From Phycisphaerales bacterium (GTDB taxonomy: Bacteria; Planctomycetota; Phycisphaerae; Phycisphaerales; SM1A02): a DNA stretch of 64,000 nucleotides. The stretch lies in NCBI GenBank assembly GCA_014238205.1, contig JABABM010000002.1, positions 1 through 64,000 of the forward strand. Direction: 5' to 3'. Position numbers and translations under genes: made by a program. Position 1 is the stretch's first letter. Every line of letters begins with the position of its first letter. The notes below the pieces were generated by a model. That model had not been told where the DNA came from, did not search any database, and saw only the letters and a program-made list of their open reading frames with translations. Shown piece after piece: positions 26,097 to 34,644 of the stretch.

Positions 26097-27098
26097 TCAG
26101 AAGGTGATGCTTGCCTGGGCTCCGAAGAGAAATCCGAGGCCGTAGTTCTTCTTCGAGATGGAGTTGCCGCTGCTGTTCCTGAGCTCGAGTTCCCCCATCG
26201 TATTTGCGCCAGCGAACACGGATAGACGAACAGGGCTGCTGGGCATCCAGGTCAGCATGGCATACACGGGCGTTGCCGTGAACAGCCCCACTCCACCGGG
26301 AGAGGGGCCATCGTCGTTGAGCCTGAACCGCTGGTAGTCATACGCCACACCAACGGAAGCATCGAGTGTCTCAGTCCAGTCATAGACCAGTTGTATGCCG
26401 GTCTGGTCAGCCCAACCCGTGGACATGCGGGTCGTCAGCAACCATCGATCGGCTATCTGCCAATCGATGACAATGACAGGGTAGAACAGCAGGCCGTCCT
26501 CCAATTGCGTCTCCACGCCAAGACCGCCGCCCAGGGTCAGGGTCCTGCTGAACGAATAACTGACACCGAACGCTCCCCCGCCTTCGAAGGAATCAGACCA
26601 GTCCGCACCGGTTTCCCTGGCGAACCTGAACTGACCGCCACCGAAGCCTCTCCATTGCTCGGTGAACTTCACGGTGGCACCGACGTGGAATTGGACGGTA
26701 TGGATGTCCGTCCAGGGAGACGGCGACGCGCCGAAGAATCCCGTTTCTGCAAATCCAAAACCGTCGAACTGGTACTTGAATCCATACCCAAGTTCCCACG
26801 TGTCATTGAGCACCGTGCGTCCCTGCAAGCGAAGTCGCAGCCTGTCGAGGTCGAACTCGCCCTGGTTGTCATCTACTTCGCTGTTGAACACATGCGCATA
26901 CTGCGGGTCGAACGTGATGGTGGTTCCGCGTGACAAGGCGTCGAGCTGGCCGAATCCAGGAACAGGTTCTACGTTCCTGGATTCATCCACGCCCCCAGCC
27001 TCCTGCAATGCTGCCAGTGATGGAAGCGATGCCAGCCCGTTGGAAGGGCCCGCTGAGAATGCGGAGGCAAGAATGATGGTTGGTACAAGTCCTACCAT
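26097..27098 (-). CDS. Outer-membrane beta-barrel protein (DUF6268-like)
   Basis: Exported protein of 333 residues with an N-terminal signal peptide (about 1-24) followed by many short alternating strands rich in aromatic and Gly residues. It ends in the sequence GAQASITF with a terminal Phe, the usual BAM-recognition signature for barrel proteins. The strand pattern (TWELGYGFKYQFDG, WRGFGGGQFRFA, VSYSFSRTLTLGGGLGV) resembles uncharacterised barrels annotated as DUF6268. It starts 2 nt after the moxR stop and is very probably in the same operon. Specific cargo cannot be inferred. Confidence 0.75.
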   Translation of the reverse strand: MVGLVPTIILASAFSAGPSNGLASLPSLAALQEAGGVDESRNVEPVPGFGQLDALSRGTTITFDPQYAHVFNSEVDDNQGEFDLDRLRLRLQGRTVLNDTWELGYGFKYQFDGFGFAETGFFGASPSPWTDIHTVQFHVGATVKFTEQWRGFGGGQFRFARETGADWSDSFEGGGAFGVSYSFSRTLTLGGGLGVETQLEDGLLFYPVIVIDWQIADRWLLTTRMSTGWADQTGIQLVYDWTETLDASVGVAYDYQRFRLNDDGPSPGGVGLFTATPVYAMLTWMPSSPVRLSVFAGANTMGELELRNSSGNSISKKNYGLGFLFGAQASITF

Positions 27099-27100
27099 GT

Positions 27101-28117
27101 TCAGTTCGTCCCCTGGGTGGATCCGGTCAGCGCCGCATTGGCAGGCACCGTGTCCATGAGGTTCTGAAGAACATCATCTGTTGCAAGGCCCTCGGCTTCT
27201 CCTTCGAAGTTCAGGAGGCATCGATGACGCATGGCTGGCAGGAGGACGGATTGGATATCAGCAGGTTCGACACTCACGCGTCCAGCACGCAGGGCAACGA
27301 CCTTTGCAGCGAGTATGAGTGTCTGGGCTGCTCGCGGGGATGCACCGAATCGCAGGTAGGTGTTGACCTGCGGGGTCGACAGGTCGCTCCCCGGATGCGT
27401 CGCCATGACAAGCCGAACGGCGTAATCCTGGACAGCATCGGAAACCGACACCCGACGAACCAGTTTCTGGTGCTCGAGAATGGTGGCTGCATCGAGAACC
27501 TTTTCAAGTTCAACGGAGGAATCGCTGGTGGTTCGATCGAGGATCTCGCCAAGTTCCTCCCGCGTTGAATAGCCCACGTGCAGCTTGAAGAAGAATCGAT
27601 CCAACTGGGCTTCCGGGAGAGGATACGTTCCTTCCTGCTCGATTGGATTCTGCGTTGCCATGACGAAGAACGGCCGTTCCAGCAAGTAGGTTTCTCCGCC
27701 AACGGTCACCGAACGCTCCTGCATCGCCTCGAGCATCGCCGACTGCGTCTTCGGAGTTGCGCGATTGATCTCGTCGGCAAGAACGATCTGGGCGAAGATC
27801 GGCCCCTGGCGGAACTTGAAATCACGGCCTGTCTCGGTCTCGACGACGATCGTCGTACCGGTGACGTCTGCCGGCATGAGGTCGGGGGTGAACTGGATCC
27901 TGGAGAAATGCAGTTGCAATGCTTCCGACAACGAACGGATCAGGAGTGTCTTGCCAAGGCCCGGCACACCCTCCAACAGCGCATGTCCTCCTGCGAACAG
28001 GCAGGTCAATACCCCGTCGACGACGTCCTCATGACCGACGATGGCGCGGTGTATCTGTTCCCTGGTCTTCAGGTAATCGGCCTGGAAACGCTCGATTGAA
28101 GTCGAGTCGATGGTCAT
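27101..28117 (-). CDS. MoxR-family AAA+ ATPase
   Basis: Chaperone-like AAA+ ATPase of 338 residues. Walker A GVPGLGKT is at about 49-56, Walker B is LADEINRA with the sensor MATQNPIEQEGTYPLPEAQLDRF, and the C-terminal AAA lid contains SPRAAQTL. MoxR proteins usually act with adjacent DUF58 and von Willebrand A proteins to activate a target complex. Neither lies next to this gene, and the next gene in the unit is an outer-membrane barrel. A TACCAT hexamer 7 nt before the ATG marks a candidate leaderless promoter. Confidence 0.93.
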   Translation of the reverse strand: MTIDSTSIERFQADYLKTREQIHRAIVGHEDVVDGVLTCLFAGGHALLEGVPGLGKTLLIRSLSEALQLHFSRIQFTPDLMPADVTGTTIVVETETGRDFKFRQGPIFAQIVLADEINRATPKTQSAMLEAMQERSVTVGGETYLLERPFFVMATQNPIEQEGTYPLPEAQLDRFFFKLHVGYSTREELGEILDRTTSDSSVELEKVLDAATILEHQKLVRRVSVSDAVQDYAVRLVMATHPGSDLSTPQVNTYLRFGASPRAAQTLILAAKVVALRAGRVSVEPADIQSVLLPAMRHRCLLNFEGEAEGLATDDVLQNLMDTVPANAALTGSTQGTN

Positions 28118-28124
28118 GGGTCAG

Positions 28125-28130
28125 ATGGTA
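28125..28130 (-). promoter_or_regulatory. Candidate -10 element of the moxR-barrel operon
   Basis: On the minus strand, TACCAT lies 7 nt before the moxR ATG, without a Shine-Dalgarno. Confidence 0.4.
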
Positions 28131-28209
28131 CCTGCAACAGGGAAGAGCGATGCCGGAAGTCCAGGTTGGCACCTGGGCAAGCTCCTTGGCGACCAGCAGG
28201 CCTCGGGAT

Positions 28210-29130
28210 CTAGTCGTCGGACTTGGAAATCTGCCAATACTCCAGCTCGACGGGCGCCTGGCGACCGAAGATCGAGACATGGACGCGGACAAGTCCCTTG
28301 TCGGGCATGACCTCGTCAACAGTACCTTCGTAGCTCTCGAAGGGGCCTTCATTGATCGTGACGTTGTCACCCTTCTCGAATTCGAGCTTGACTGTCGGAT
28401 CCTCGTCAGGAACACGGGAGTCGAAGAGCATCTTCTCGACTTCGTCCGGTGACATGGGGGTCGGCCTGCCGGCGGTCCCGACGAAATCACCCACCCCGGT
28501 TGTTTCCTTGATGAGGAAGAAGACGTCCTGCGGAATTCGCCCGGCGGGGTCGAGTTGCATCTCGACGAAGATGTAGCCCGGGTAGAGTTTCGTCTCGGTA
28601 ATGCGAGCCTTGCCACCCTTGAGCGTCCGTGTCTTCTCGGTCGGCACCATGATCCTGCCTACGGATGTTTCAAGCTGTTCGATCTGCACCTTCTTCTGGA
28701 GGGTATCCCGAACGTAATTTTCCTTGTTCGAAGCCACTCGCAGTACGAACCAGTCGAATCCCTGGCGATACATCGGCATGTCAACAGCCGGATCGAAGGC
28801 CTCTTCGTCGGCTTCGTCCGATGTCGGTTCCACAACTGCAGCTTTCTCAGCCGGTGCAGCTTTCTCAGCCGGTGCAGCTGCTTCCTGGGCCGGTTCAACG
28901 GCGGGGACTTCGGAATCTGGAGCATCGGCGATGGGTTCTTCGGCTACTGGTGCTTCTACAACCACCTCGACGGGCTCCTCGGCGACATGAATCTCCTCGG
29001 CTGGAGTATCGACTGCAGGTTCCATTACAGGCACGGCTTCCTCCGGACTGATATCTGCCGTATCAACAGTCGCATCGACTGCTTCAGGCGAATCTTCAGG
29101 TGTTGATTGGCTGCGATCTTCGTCGATCAT
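28210..29130 (-). CDS. nusG: Transcription antitermination factor NusG with an acidic N-terminal extension
   Basis: Binds RNA polymerase and couples it to Rho or the ribosome. The 306-residue product has a normal NGN domain (FDWFVLRVASNKENYVRDTL onward, about 121-235) and a KOW domain with FEKGDNVTINEGPF near 250-263. Typical NusG is about 180 residues. The first ~115 here are an Ala/Glu/Pro/Val-rich disordered acidic stretch with repeats such as APAEKA. ATG 29130 is chosen because GGAG lies 8 nt upstream; the frame extends to 29214. Last gene of the tRNA-Thr-tuf-rpmG-tRNA-Trp-secE operon. rplK does not follow. Confidence 0.94.
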   Translation of the reverse strand: MIDEDRSQSTPEDSPEAVDATVDTADISPEEAVPVMEPAVDTPAEEIHVAEEPVEVVVEAPVAEEPIADAPDSEVPAVEPAQEAAAPAEKAAPAEKAAVVEPTSDEADEEAFDPAVDMPMYRQGFDWFVLRVASNKENYVRDTLQKKVQIEQLETSVGRIMVPTEKTRTLKGGKARITETKLYPGYIFVEMQLDPAGRIPQDVFFLIKETTGVGDFVGTAGRPTPMSPDEVEKMLFDSRVPDEDPTVKLEFEKGDNVTINEGPFESYEGTVDEVMPDKGLVRVHVSIFGRQAPVELEYWQISKSDD

Positions 29131-29149
29131 GCAGTGTGCTCCAAGGAGA

Positions 29150-29569
29150 TCATCCGTTGGAGGACGCGTCAAGCACGCCCATCCACCAGAACAGGATGTA
29201 GAAAACTCGATCAAGAAGGAAGCAGTAGAACGCGATGAGCATGGTCAATGCGATCACCGCCCATGTGCTCCGCTGGAGTTCCTTCCGGCTGGACCAGTTG
29301 ACCTTCTTCATCTCTCCCTCGGTGGCGATGAAGAAATCAACCGTACGCCTCTTTGAACCGATCAGGTAATAGCCAAGACCGCCGAAGGTGATCCCGACAA
29401 CAAGAGTGGCTCCAACCTGGACATAGGCGGTTTCCACGTCGCCGAAGGAAATCGCGTCCAGCCAGTCCCAGAGCCAGGTCAGCCCGAGGGCGACGATGAC
29501 ACCGAAAGAGATGGCCGACATGAGTCGTACCCAGTATCCCTGTCCACTCTTGTAGATGGCCCCTGCCAT
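29150..29569 (-). CDS. secE: Preprotein translocase subunit SecE, long form
   Basis: Essential clamp of the SecYEG channel. The 139-residue protein has the conserved FFIATEGEMKKVNWSSRKEL amphipathic helix at about 79-98 followed by the canonical final transmembrane helix. Two additional hydrophobic segments (about 18-38 and 50-68) precede it, giving three predicted helices as in E. coli rather than the one-helix form. AGGA lies just before the ATG at 29569. It sits between tRNA-Trp and nusG in the operon. Confidence 0.93.
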   Translation of the reverse strand: MAGAIYKSGQGYWVRLMSAISFGVIVALGLTWLWDWLDAISFGDVETAYVQVGATLVVGITFGGLGYYLIGSKRRTVDFFIATEGEMKKVNWSSRKELQRSTWAVIALTMLIAFYCFLLDRVFYILFWWMGVLDASSNG

Positions 29570-29619
29570 GATTCCTGCTCCGTTCCTTCACTCCACCATG
29601 AGGTGGAAACCATTCTGAA

Positions 29620-29692
<73 letters not shown>

Positions 29693-29728
29693 TCCTGCGA
29701 CGAGGTGCCAGACACCCCACCGATCAAA

Positions 29729-29908
29729 TCACTTCCGCTTGATCTTGTGAAGCGTGTGTTTCCGAAGGCGGGGACTGAACTTCTTGAAGCCAGACTTCAC
29801 CTTCTCGTCAATACCACCCTTCACGCGGATACTCGTGCGATAATTCAGGTCGCCGCACTCAGTGCACTGCAGCCAGACATATTCCCGATCTGTTGATTTC
29901 TTGGCCAT
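29729..29908 (-). CDS. rpmG: 50S ribosomal protein L33
   Basis: A 59-residue basic protein of the large subunit. It begins MAKKSTDREYVWLQCTECG, continues with NYRTSIRV, and ends FSPRLRKHTLHKIKRK, which matches L33 in length and order. Only the first CxxC pair of the zinc-binding C+ form is present (CTEC). The second pair, normally just before the K-H-T ending, is replaced by SPRL. The zinc site is therefore probably incomplete. It sits between tuf and tRNA-Trp. Confidence 0.93.
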   Translation of the reverse strand: MAKKSTDREYVWLQCTECGDLNYRTSIRVKGGIDEKVKSGFKKFSPRLRKHTLHKIKRK

Positions 29909-29951
29909 GCCGCGCTCCCTGCTGTTTCATCCCCGGCCGAGGATCGGCCCT

Positions 29952-29983
29952 CGGGCGCCGACTCGCATGCGAGCCGGCGCCCG
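29952..29983 (-). other. Strong GC-rich hairpin between tuf and rpmG
   Basis: CGGGCGCCG pairs with CGGCGCCCG around an inner palindrome CTCGCATGCGAG, with one A-C mismatch. A smaller inverted repeat (GGCCGA, 3-nt loop, TCGGCC) lies at 29935-29949. There is no T-tract, so it could be an RNA-processing site or partial terminator that lowers expression of downstream genes relative to tuf. Confidence 0.6.
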
Positions 29984-30014
29984 GAACCGTTTGAAGACAC
30001 CTGGACCGAAGGTC

Positions 30015-31211
30015 TTACTCGACGACCTTGGTCACAACACCTGAACCGACGGTCCGACCACCTTCTCGAACTGCAAATCGCAGCCCCTCCTCCATGGCGA
30101 TCGGCTTGTCGCCGAGGTCGATGTTCATCTGGACATTGTCGCCAGGCATGCACATCTCGGCACCCTGCAACTCCAGTGAACCCGTGACATCGGTCGTTCG
30201 GAAGTAGAACTGAGGCTTGTAGCCGGAGAAGAACGGGGTATGGCGGCCACCTTCCTCCTTGGTCAACACGTAGACCTCGGATTCGAACTTCGTATGGGGC
30301 GTAATCGTCCCGGGCTTGGCCAGAACCTGGCCACGCTCGATGTCCTCCTTCTCGATGCCTCGAAGAAGCGTGCCGACATTGTCGCCAGCCTGTGCGTCCT
30401 CAAGGATCTTGTTGAACATCTCGACACCGGTGACGGTCGTCTTTCGAGGCTCGGGGCTGAGACCGACGATCTCGACCTCGGTACCAACCTCGATCTTGCC
30501 ACGTTCGATCCTGCCGGTTACGACCGTGCCACGACCCTTGATCGAGAACACGTCCTCGATGGACATGAGGAAGTCCTTGTCAACGGCACGTTCCGGTGTC
30601 GGAATGTAACTGTCGAGCGCCTCCATGAGTTCATCGATGGGCTTCCCGGATTCATCATCCTGGCCTTCGGCCTCCATCGCCTTCAGCGCGGAGCCACGAA
30701 TGACTGGAATGTCGTCGCCTGGGAAATCGTACTTGCTGAGCAACTCGCGGATTTCCATCTCGACGAGTTCCAGAAGTTCCTCGTCATCGACCGCATCACA
30801 CTTGTTCATGAAGACGACGATGTACGGAACACCGACCTGGCGTGCAAGCAGGATATGCTCACGCGTCTGGGGCATCGGACCATCAGTCGCTGCGACCACG
30901 AGAATGGCGCCGTCCATCTGGGCAGCACCGGTGATCATGTTCTTCACGTAGTCAGCGTGACCGGGACAATCGACGTGGGCATAGTGTCGTGACTCGGACT
31001 CGTATTCCTGGTGACTTGTTGCAATCGTGATGCCACGAGCCTTTTCCTCGGGGGCATTGTCGATCTGATCGAACGCTGCCGCATTTCCGAGGCCCTTGGC
31101 TGCCTGGCGCATTGTGATGGCCGCTGTCAAAGTGGTCTTACCGTGATCGATGTGACCGATCGTGCCTACGTTGACATGCGGCTTGTCGCGGACAAAGGTC
31201 TCCTTGGCCAT
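30015..31211 (-). CDS. tuf: Elongation factor Tu
   Basis: Delivers aminoacyl-tRNA to the ribosome. The 398-residue product has G1 GHIDHGKT, the switch region [31 protein letters not shown] (G4) and GSALKAM, followed by domains II and III. Length is normal. ATG 31211 (MAKETF) is preceded by GGAG at spacing 9; a longer in-frame start at 31226 is not needed. It follows tRNA-Thr and precedes rpmG in the operon. Confidence 0.98.
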   Translation of the reverse strand: MAKETFVRDKPHVNVGTIGHIDHGKTTLTAAITMRQAAKGLGNAAAFDQIDNAPEEKARGITIATSHQEYESESRHYAHVDCPGHADYVKNMITGAAQMDGAILVVAATDGPMPQTREHILLARQVGVPYIVVFMNKCDAVDDEELLELVEMEIRELLSKYDFPGDDIPVIRGSALKAMEAEGQDDESGKPIDELMEALDSYIPTPERAVDKDFLMSIEDVFSIKGRGTVVTGRIERGKIEVGTEVEIVGLSPEPRKTTVTGVEMFNKILEDAQAGDNVGTLLRGIEKEDIERGQVLAKPGTITPHTKFESEVYVLTKEEGGRHTPFFSGYKPQFYFRTTDVTGSLELQGAEMCMPGDNVQMNIDLGDKPIAMEEGLRFAVREGGRTVGSGVVTKVVE

Positions 31212-31382
31212 GTCGTCTATCTCCATTCACGTTCAGCCCGCCTCTTGCATGCGTCTGGCGCATGCTCTCAGCGGATGTGTCTTCAACCTGTTCGGAACCT
31301 CACGGTCCCTGCCTGGCCACTCACGCAAGCGACCAGACCACGTACTTGGTTCCCCCTCGAAGCCGAGGAGGAATACTCCTGA

Positions 31383-31454
31383 AGCCACCGACGGGACTCG
31401 AACCCGTGACCTCACCCTTACCAAGGGTGTGCTCTACCACTGAGCTACGGTGGC
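31383..31454 (-). tRNA. trnT: tRNA-Thr (GGT)
   Basis: The 72-nt cloverleaf has acceptor GCCACCG/CGGTGGC, T8-A9, an anticodon stem CACCC/GGGTG around loop TTGGTAA (anticodon GGT), and a T stem ACGGG/CCCGT with loop TTCGAGT. The discriminator is T and CCA is not encoded. It heads the tuf-secE-nusG operon, a placement known from many bacteria. Confidence 0.96.
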
Positions 31455-31532
31455 GAGATTGCCGTCAGTACTCATCCTCTTGGACGGGGCCGAAGCACGC
31501 GGCAGGCAAGCCTGGCTCGAGTTCCGAACCCG

Positions 31533-31560
31533 TTTAAAAACCGCCCCGGAGTGGGACGGT
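31533..31560 (-). terminator. Rho-independent terminator or attenuator upstream of tRNA-Thr
   Basis: On the minus strand, ACCGTCCC pairs with GGGGCGGT around loop ACTCC (8 bp, one G-T pair), followed by TTTTAAA. It lies after the prepilin gene and before tRNA-Thr, so it may end prepilin transcripts. It could also attenuate a promoter just upstream. Confidence 0.6.
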
Positions 31561-31571
31561 CGATCGAGCAG

Positions 31572-31598
31572 TCTATAGGGAGTTGGGCAATGGCTCAA
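31572..31598 (-). promoter_or_regulatory. Possible promoter of the tRNA-Thr-tuf operon
   Basis: On the minus strand, TTGAGC (31598-31593) and TATAGA (31577-31572) are spaced by 15 nt, which is short. The predicted start would lie a few bases before the hairpin at 31560. The TTGAGC box overlaps an inverted repeat. Confidence 0.3.
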
Positions 31599-31622
31599 GC
31601 CATTGAGGGCATGAATGCCCTC
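31589..31622. other. Two tandem inverted repeats after the prepilin gene
   Basis: AATGGCT-CA-AGCCATT (31589-31604) and GAGGGCAT-GA-ATGCCCTC (31605-31622) are contiguous perfect inverted repeats 10 nt past the prepilin stop. The loops are tight, so real stems would be 6-7 bp. They may protect the prepilin mRNA 3' end or bind a regulator. Confidence 0.5.
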
Positions 31623-31631
31623 TGGTGGGCC

Positions 31632-32903
31632 TCAAGGGGTCCCGCCAGGCTGAATCAAGGGCGTGGCCTTCCTCTTATCAAGGTCCATGATGCGGATATT
31701 CCGCCCCGTATTGAGGTTTGAACCCTCCAGTTCCCAGATCGTGGACCAGGCATCTTCCTGCCCGACGTGTCCATCCAGGAAGAGCATCAGGCAGGATGCT
31801 CCACCGTTGTAACGGAAGTCGATCTCCTGGAGGCAGACGCCCTCGTCTGGACGATCGCTGATGATGTTCTTGTCGATGTCGTAGATCAGGTCGCCCGGAA
31901 CCGAGAATGACTCCATCGTGTCCTGGTAGTAGCCCTGCAACTGCGACTGGTAACTTGGACTTCCAAGAAATGCGGGGGTACCGCCGATGGTTTCTCCCGC
32001 AAACGAATCAACGAGGTACATCGATCGTGCAGGGGCATGGATCTGCCCCTCTGCCCATTCTCGATCGGTTGAAGATCTATTCAGATCACCCGAGTAATCC
32101 TGCTCGGATCGGCCGTCAAAGAAGTTGTTTGCGGCGAAGAAGCCAGGCATGTTCTGCTGCCAGGCGCCACTGCCGGAAGGGAATGCCATGCCTGCCGGTC
32201 GAAAGTCCATCGAATCCGGAAGCCCGACACGAGTCTTGTCGAAATCGACCTGGTTGCCGTTGTTGTCCCAGCGAGGGTAGTTCCAACTGTTGTCTGCAAC
32301 GGATCGGAGCGGATTCTTCTCCCAGGAGGAGAACTGCTCGTAGTAGGCCCGATCCGGCGCAGCGTACTTGTACGACCTGTAGGACCGTTCGCCTCCAGCC
32401 CAACTATCCGGATACTGGCTGTAGTAGGAAGAGTCGGTCATGTGGGAGCCGACCTTGATGTCGGGCATGCCCAGTTTCTCATTCAGGTTGTTTTCTACCC
32501 ACAGGATGTCTGCCCAGGTACCACGACCGATGAGGTCAAGTACCGGATCCCCCTGCATGTTGTATCGATTGTTGTTCTCGATCCACTGCACGACATCACC
32601 ACCCTGGCCGGGTACGGGCGCAAGGCTGTATGCCTTTCGCGATGCCACGCTGCCAACCTCGGATCCATCCTCGTTGAGACGATCGAACTGGCTGGGCAGT
32701 ATTCGTCCATCGTGGGAGTTCGTATACCCCTGCGCCCACTGGTTGATCTGGCGAAGGTGGTTCTTCGAACGAACGAAGGAATCGGAATCACTGAATCCGC
32801 TCGTGACGTAGAGCACCATCGCAACCAGGATCGCGATTACCGAAATGACCACCATGACTTCTGTCAGGGTAAATCCTCTGGTGTGCTGGTCAGGATGCTT
32901 CAT
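31632..32903 (-). CDS. Prepilin/pseudopilin-type secreted protein (DUF1559-like, DGHVG ending)
   Basis: The 423-residue protein starts with a class III signal peptide. After a short basic leader (MKHPDQHTRG), cleavage is expected before FTLTEVMVVISVIAILVAMV, with the key Glu5 present. A hydrophobic helix is followed by a large Tyr/Ser/Asp-rich globular domain. Near the C-terminus, RYNGGASCLMLFLDGHVG matches the H-x9-DG-type element of planctomycete prepilin-like proteins. ATG 32903 is preceded by GAGGGAAGG, and upstream in-frame codons are not needed. Probably processed by a prepilin peptidase and assembled by a machine like the 2-7 kb operon. Confidence 0.9.
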   Translation of the reverse strand: MKHPDQHTRGFTLTEVMVVISVIAILVAMVLYVTSGFSDSDSFVRSKNHLRQINQWAQGYTNSHDGRILPSQFDRLNEDGSEVGSVASRKAYSLAPVPGQGGDVVQWIENNNRYNMQGDPVLDLIGRGTWADILWVENNLNEKLGMPDIKVGSHMTDSSYYSQYPDSWAGGERSYRSYKYAAPDRAYYEQFSSWEKNPLRSVADNSWNYPRWDNNGNQVDFDKTRVGLPDSMDFRPAGMAFPSGSGAWQQNMPGFFAANNFFDGRSEQDYSGDLNRSSTDREWAEGQIHAPARSMYLVDSFAGETIGGTPAFLGSPSYQSQLQGYYQDTMESFSVPGDLIYDIDKNIISDRPDEGVCLQEIDFRYNGGASCLMLFLDGHVGQEDAWSTIWELEGSNLNTGRNIRIMDLDKRKATPLIQPGGTP

Positions 32904-33054
32904 GAAGTGGACCTTCCCTCGCTTTGAAAGGGACCATTTAAGCATATACCCAAACCTAACCAAGTCCAGTTCCGTGCGGAACCTGCTGCTGAATCGCATG
33001 ACATCGCCCAAAAGTACCGGGAAATCAAGACGCCGCAGCCGGAAAGAGCCCTTG

Positions 33055-34491
33055 TCAGGACAGGTTCATCGTCATGAGGAACTCGGCATTCGACTTGGCC
33101 TTGCCCATTCGACTTCTCAGCAGTTCCATGGCCTCAACGACGCTCATGTCTGAAACTACCTTCCTGAGTCGGACGACCAGGTCGAGTTCCTTGGGATCAA
33201 GCAGCAACTCCTCGCGACGTGTTCCGGAAGCGGCAATGTCGATTGCTGGCCAGATCCGCTTCTCGACGAGCTTGCGGGTCAGGTGCAGTTCGGAATTGCC
33301 GGTGCCCTTGAACTCTTCGAAAATCACCTCGTCAGCCTTCGAGCCTGTATCCACGAGCGCTGTCGCAATGATCGTCAGCGAACCCCCGTCCTCGATGTTC
33401 CTTGCTGAACCGAAGAACTTCTTGGGCTTGATCAGCGCGGTGGTATCAACACCACCAGTACCGATCTTCCCGGAGTTCGGAGTGGCGTTGTTGTAACCAC
33501 GTGCAAGGCGAGTAATCGAATCGAGCAGGACGACGACATTCTCACCGAACTCCACGATCCTCCTTGCCTTCTCCATCACGATTTCCGCGACCTGGATGTG
33601 GCGTGAAGCATGTTCATCGAACGTACTTGCAACCACTTCAACTGAATCAGGAGTGTTCCGCTTGAAATCAGTCACTTCCTCGGGCCGTTCATCAATGAGA
33701 AGCACGATTACCTTGACATCTGGATGATTCGTGGCGATCGCGGCTGTCATCTTCTGCAACAGGACGGTCTTGCCCGTCCTCGGAGGAGCGACGATGAGTG
33801 CACGCTGACCGAATCCCAACGGGGCAACCAGGTCGATGACCCGGGTTTCAAGAGGCTCGGTACCTGTTTCAAGCATGACACGATCCTCCGGGTGGAGGGG
33901 TGTCAGGTTCTCGAAGACAGGGAGGGTCGAGAGCACCTTGGGTGCCTCGCCATTGACTGAATCAACACGAAGGAGTGCGAAATAGGTCTCGGATTCCTTC
34001 GGTGGTCGAATGATGCCCCTGATGATCTGTCCGCGTCGCAATCCAAACCGCCTGATCTGAGATGGACTGACGTAGACGTCATCAGGTGAAGCCATGTACG
34101 AGTACTCGGGGCTGCGAAGAAATCCAAAGCCATCCGAGAGCATTTCGAGCGTGCCCTCGCCCACCATGAGGCCGTGCTTTTCCGCCCTTGCCTTGAGAAT
34201 CTCAAAGACGAGTTGCTGCTTGGAGAGCTTGGAGAAGTCCTGGACCTTTTCCTTCTCCCCGATCTTCGCAAGTTCCTGTCCAGTCAATGACTGGAGTGAC
34301 GCCAGGTCGTAGCCATCCTTCTTTGCGTCGTCGAATCGCTTCTGGGTCTTGGAATCGAGTTCCTTCTCCAGTTGCTTCGCCTCCTCCTCGAGCTGTTCGT
34401 CAGTGGGGACCTGTCCAGGATGCAGGGTCATGACGGCTACGCCGCCACCCTTGCCTCCTGATTTCTTACGTCGACGTCTTTTCTTCGCCAT
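33055..34491 (-). CDS. rho: Transcription termination factor Rho
   Basis: Hexameric RNA helicase that terminates transcription. The 478-residue product begins with a very basic low-complexity stretch ([17 protein letters not shown]) and an acidic-coiled segment. It then has the Rho N-terminal domain ([14 protein letters not shown]), the CSD-like RNA-binding domain, Walker [12 protein letters not shown], Walker [17 protein letters not shown], the Q-loop region with [20 protein letters not shown], and the R-loop. The start is ambiguous between ATG 34491 (GGAAG upstream) and ATG 34518, and the former is used. It lies next to coaE. Confidence 0.97.
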   Translation of the reverse strand: MAKKRRRRKKSGGKGGGVAVMTLHPGQVPTDEQLEEEAKQLEKELDSKTQKRFDDAKKDGYDLASLQSLTGQELAKIGEKEKVQDFSKLSKQQLVFEILKARAEKHGLMVGEGTLEMLSDGFGFLRSPEYSYMASPDDVYVSPSQIRRFGLRRGQIIRGIIRPPKESETYFALLRVDSVNGEAPKVLSTLPVFENLTPLHPEDRVMLETGTEPLETRVIDLVAPLGFGQRALIVAPPRTGKTVLLQKMTAAIATNHPDVKVIVLLIDERPEEVTDFKRNTPDSVEVVASTFDEHASRHIQVAEIVMEKARRIVEFGENVVVLLDSITRLARGYNNATPNSGKIGTGGVDTTALIKPKKFFGSARNIEDGGSLTIIATALVDTGSKADEVIFEEFKGTGNSELHLTRKLVEKRIWPAIDIAASGTRREELLLDPKELDLVVRLRKVVSDMSVVEAMELLRSRMGKAKSNAEFLMTMNLS

Positions 34492-34644
34492 TGGATTCTT
34501 CCGTGTGGTGGACTGCATTGTGTTATCCGTGTGAGATGTATGCCCGGAATGCCGTGGTAAGCGGATGTACAGTCCAGGACTGGATGAAACGCGTAGGGGT
34601 TGTCCCGCGTCAGCGGGGTTCAATCGGAACGCGTTGTATCGGGT

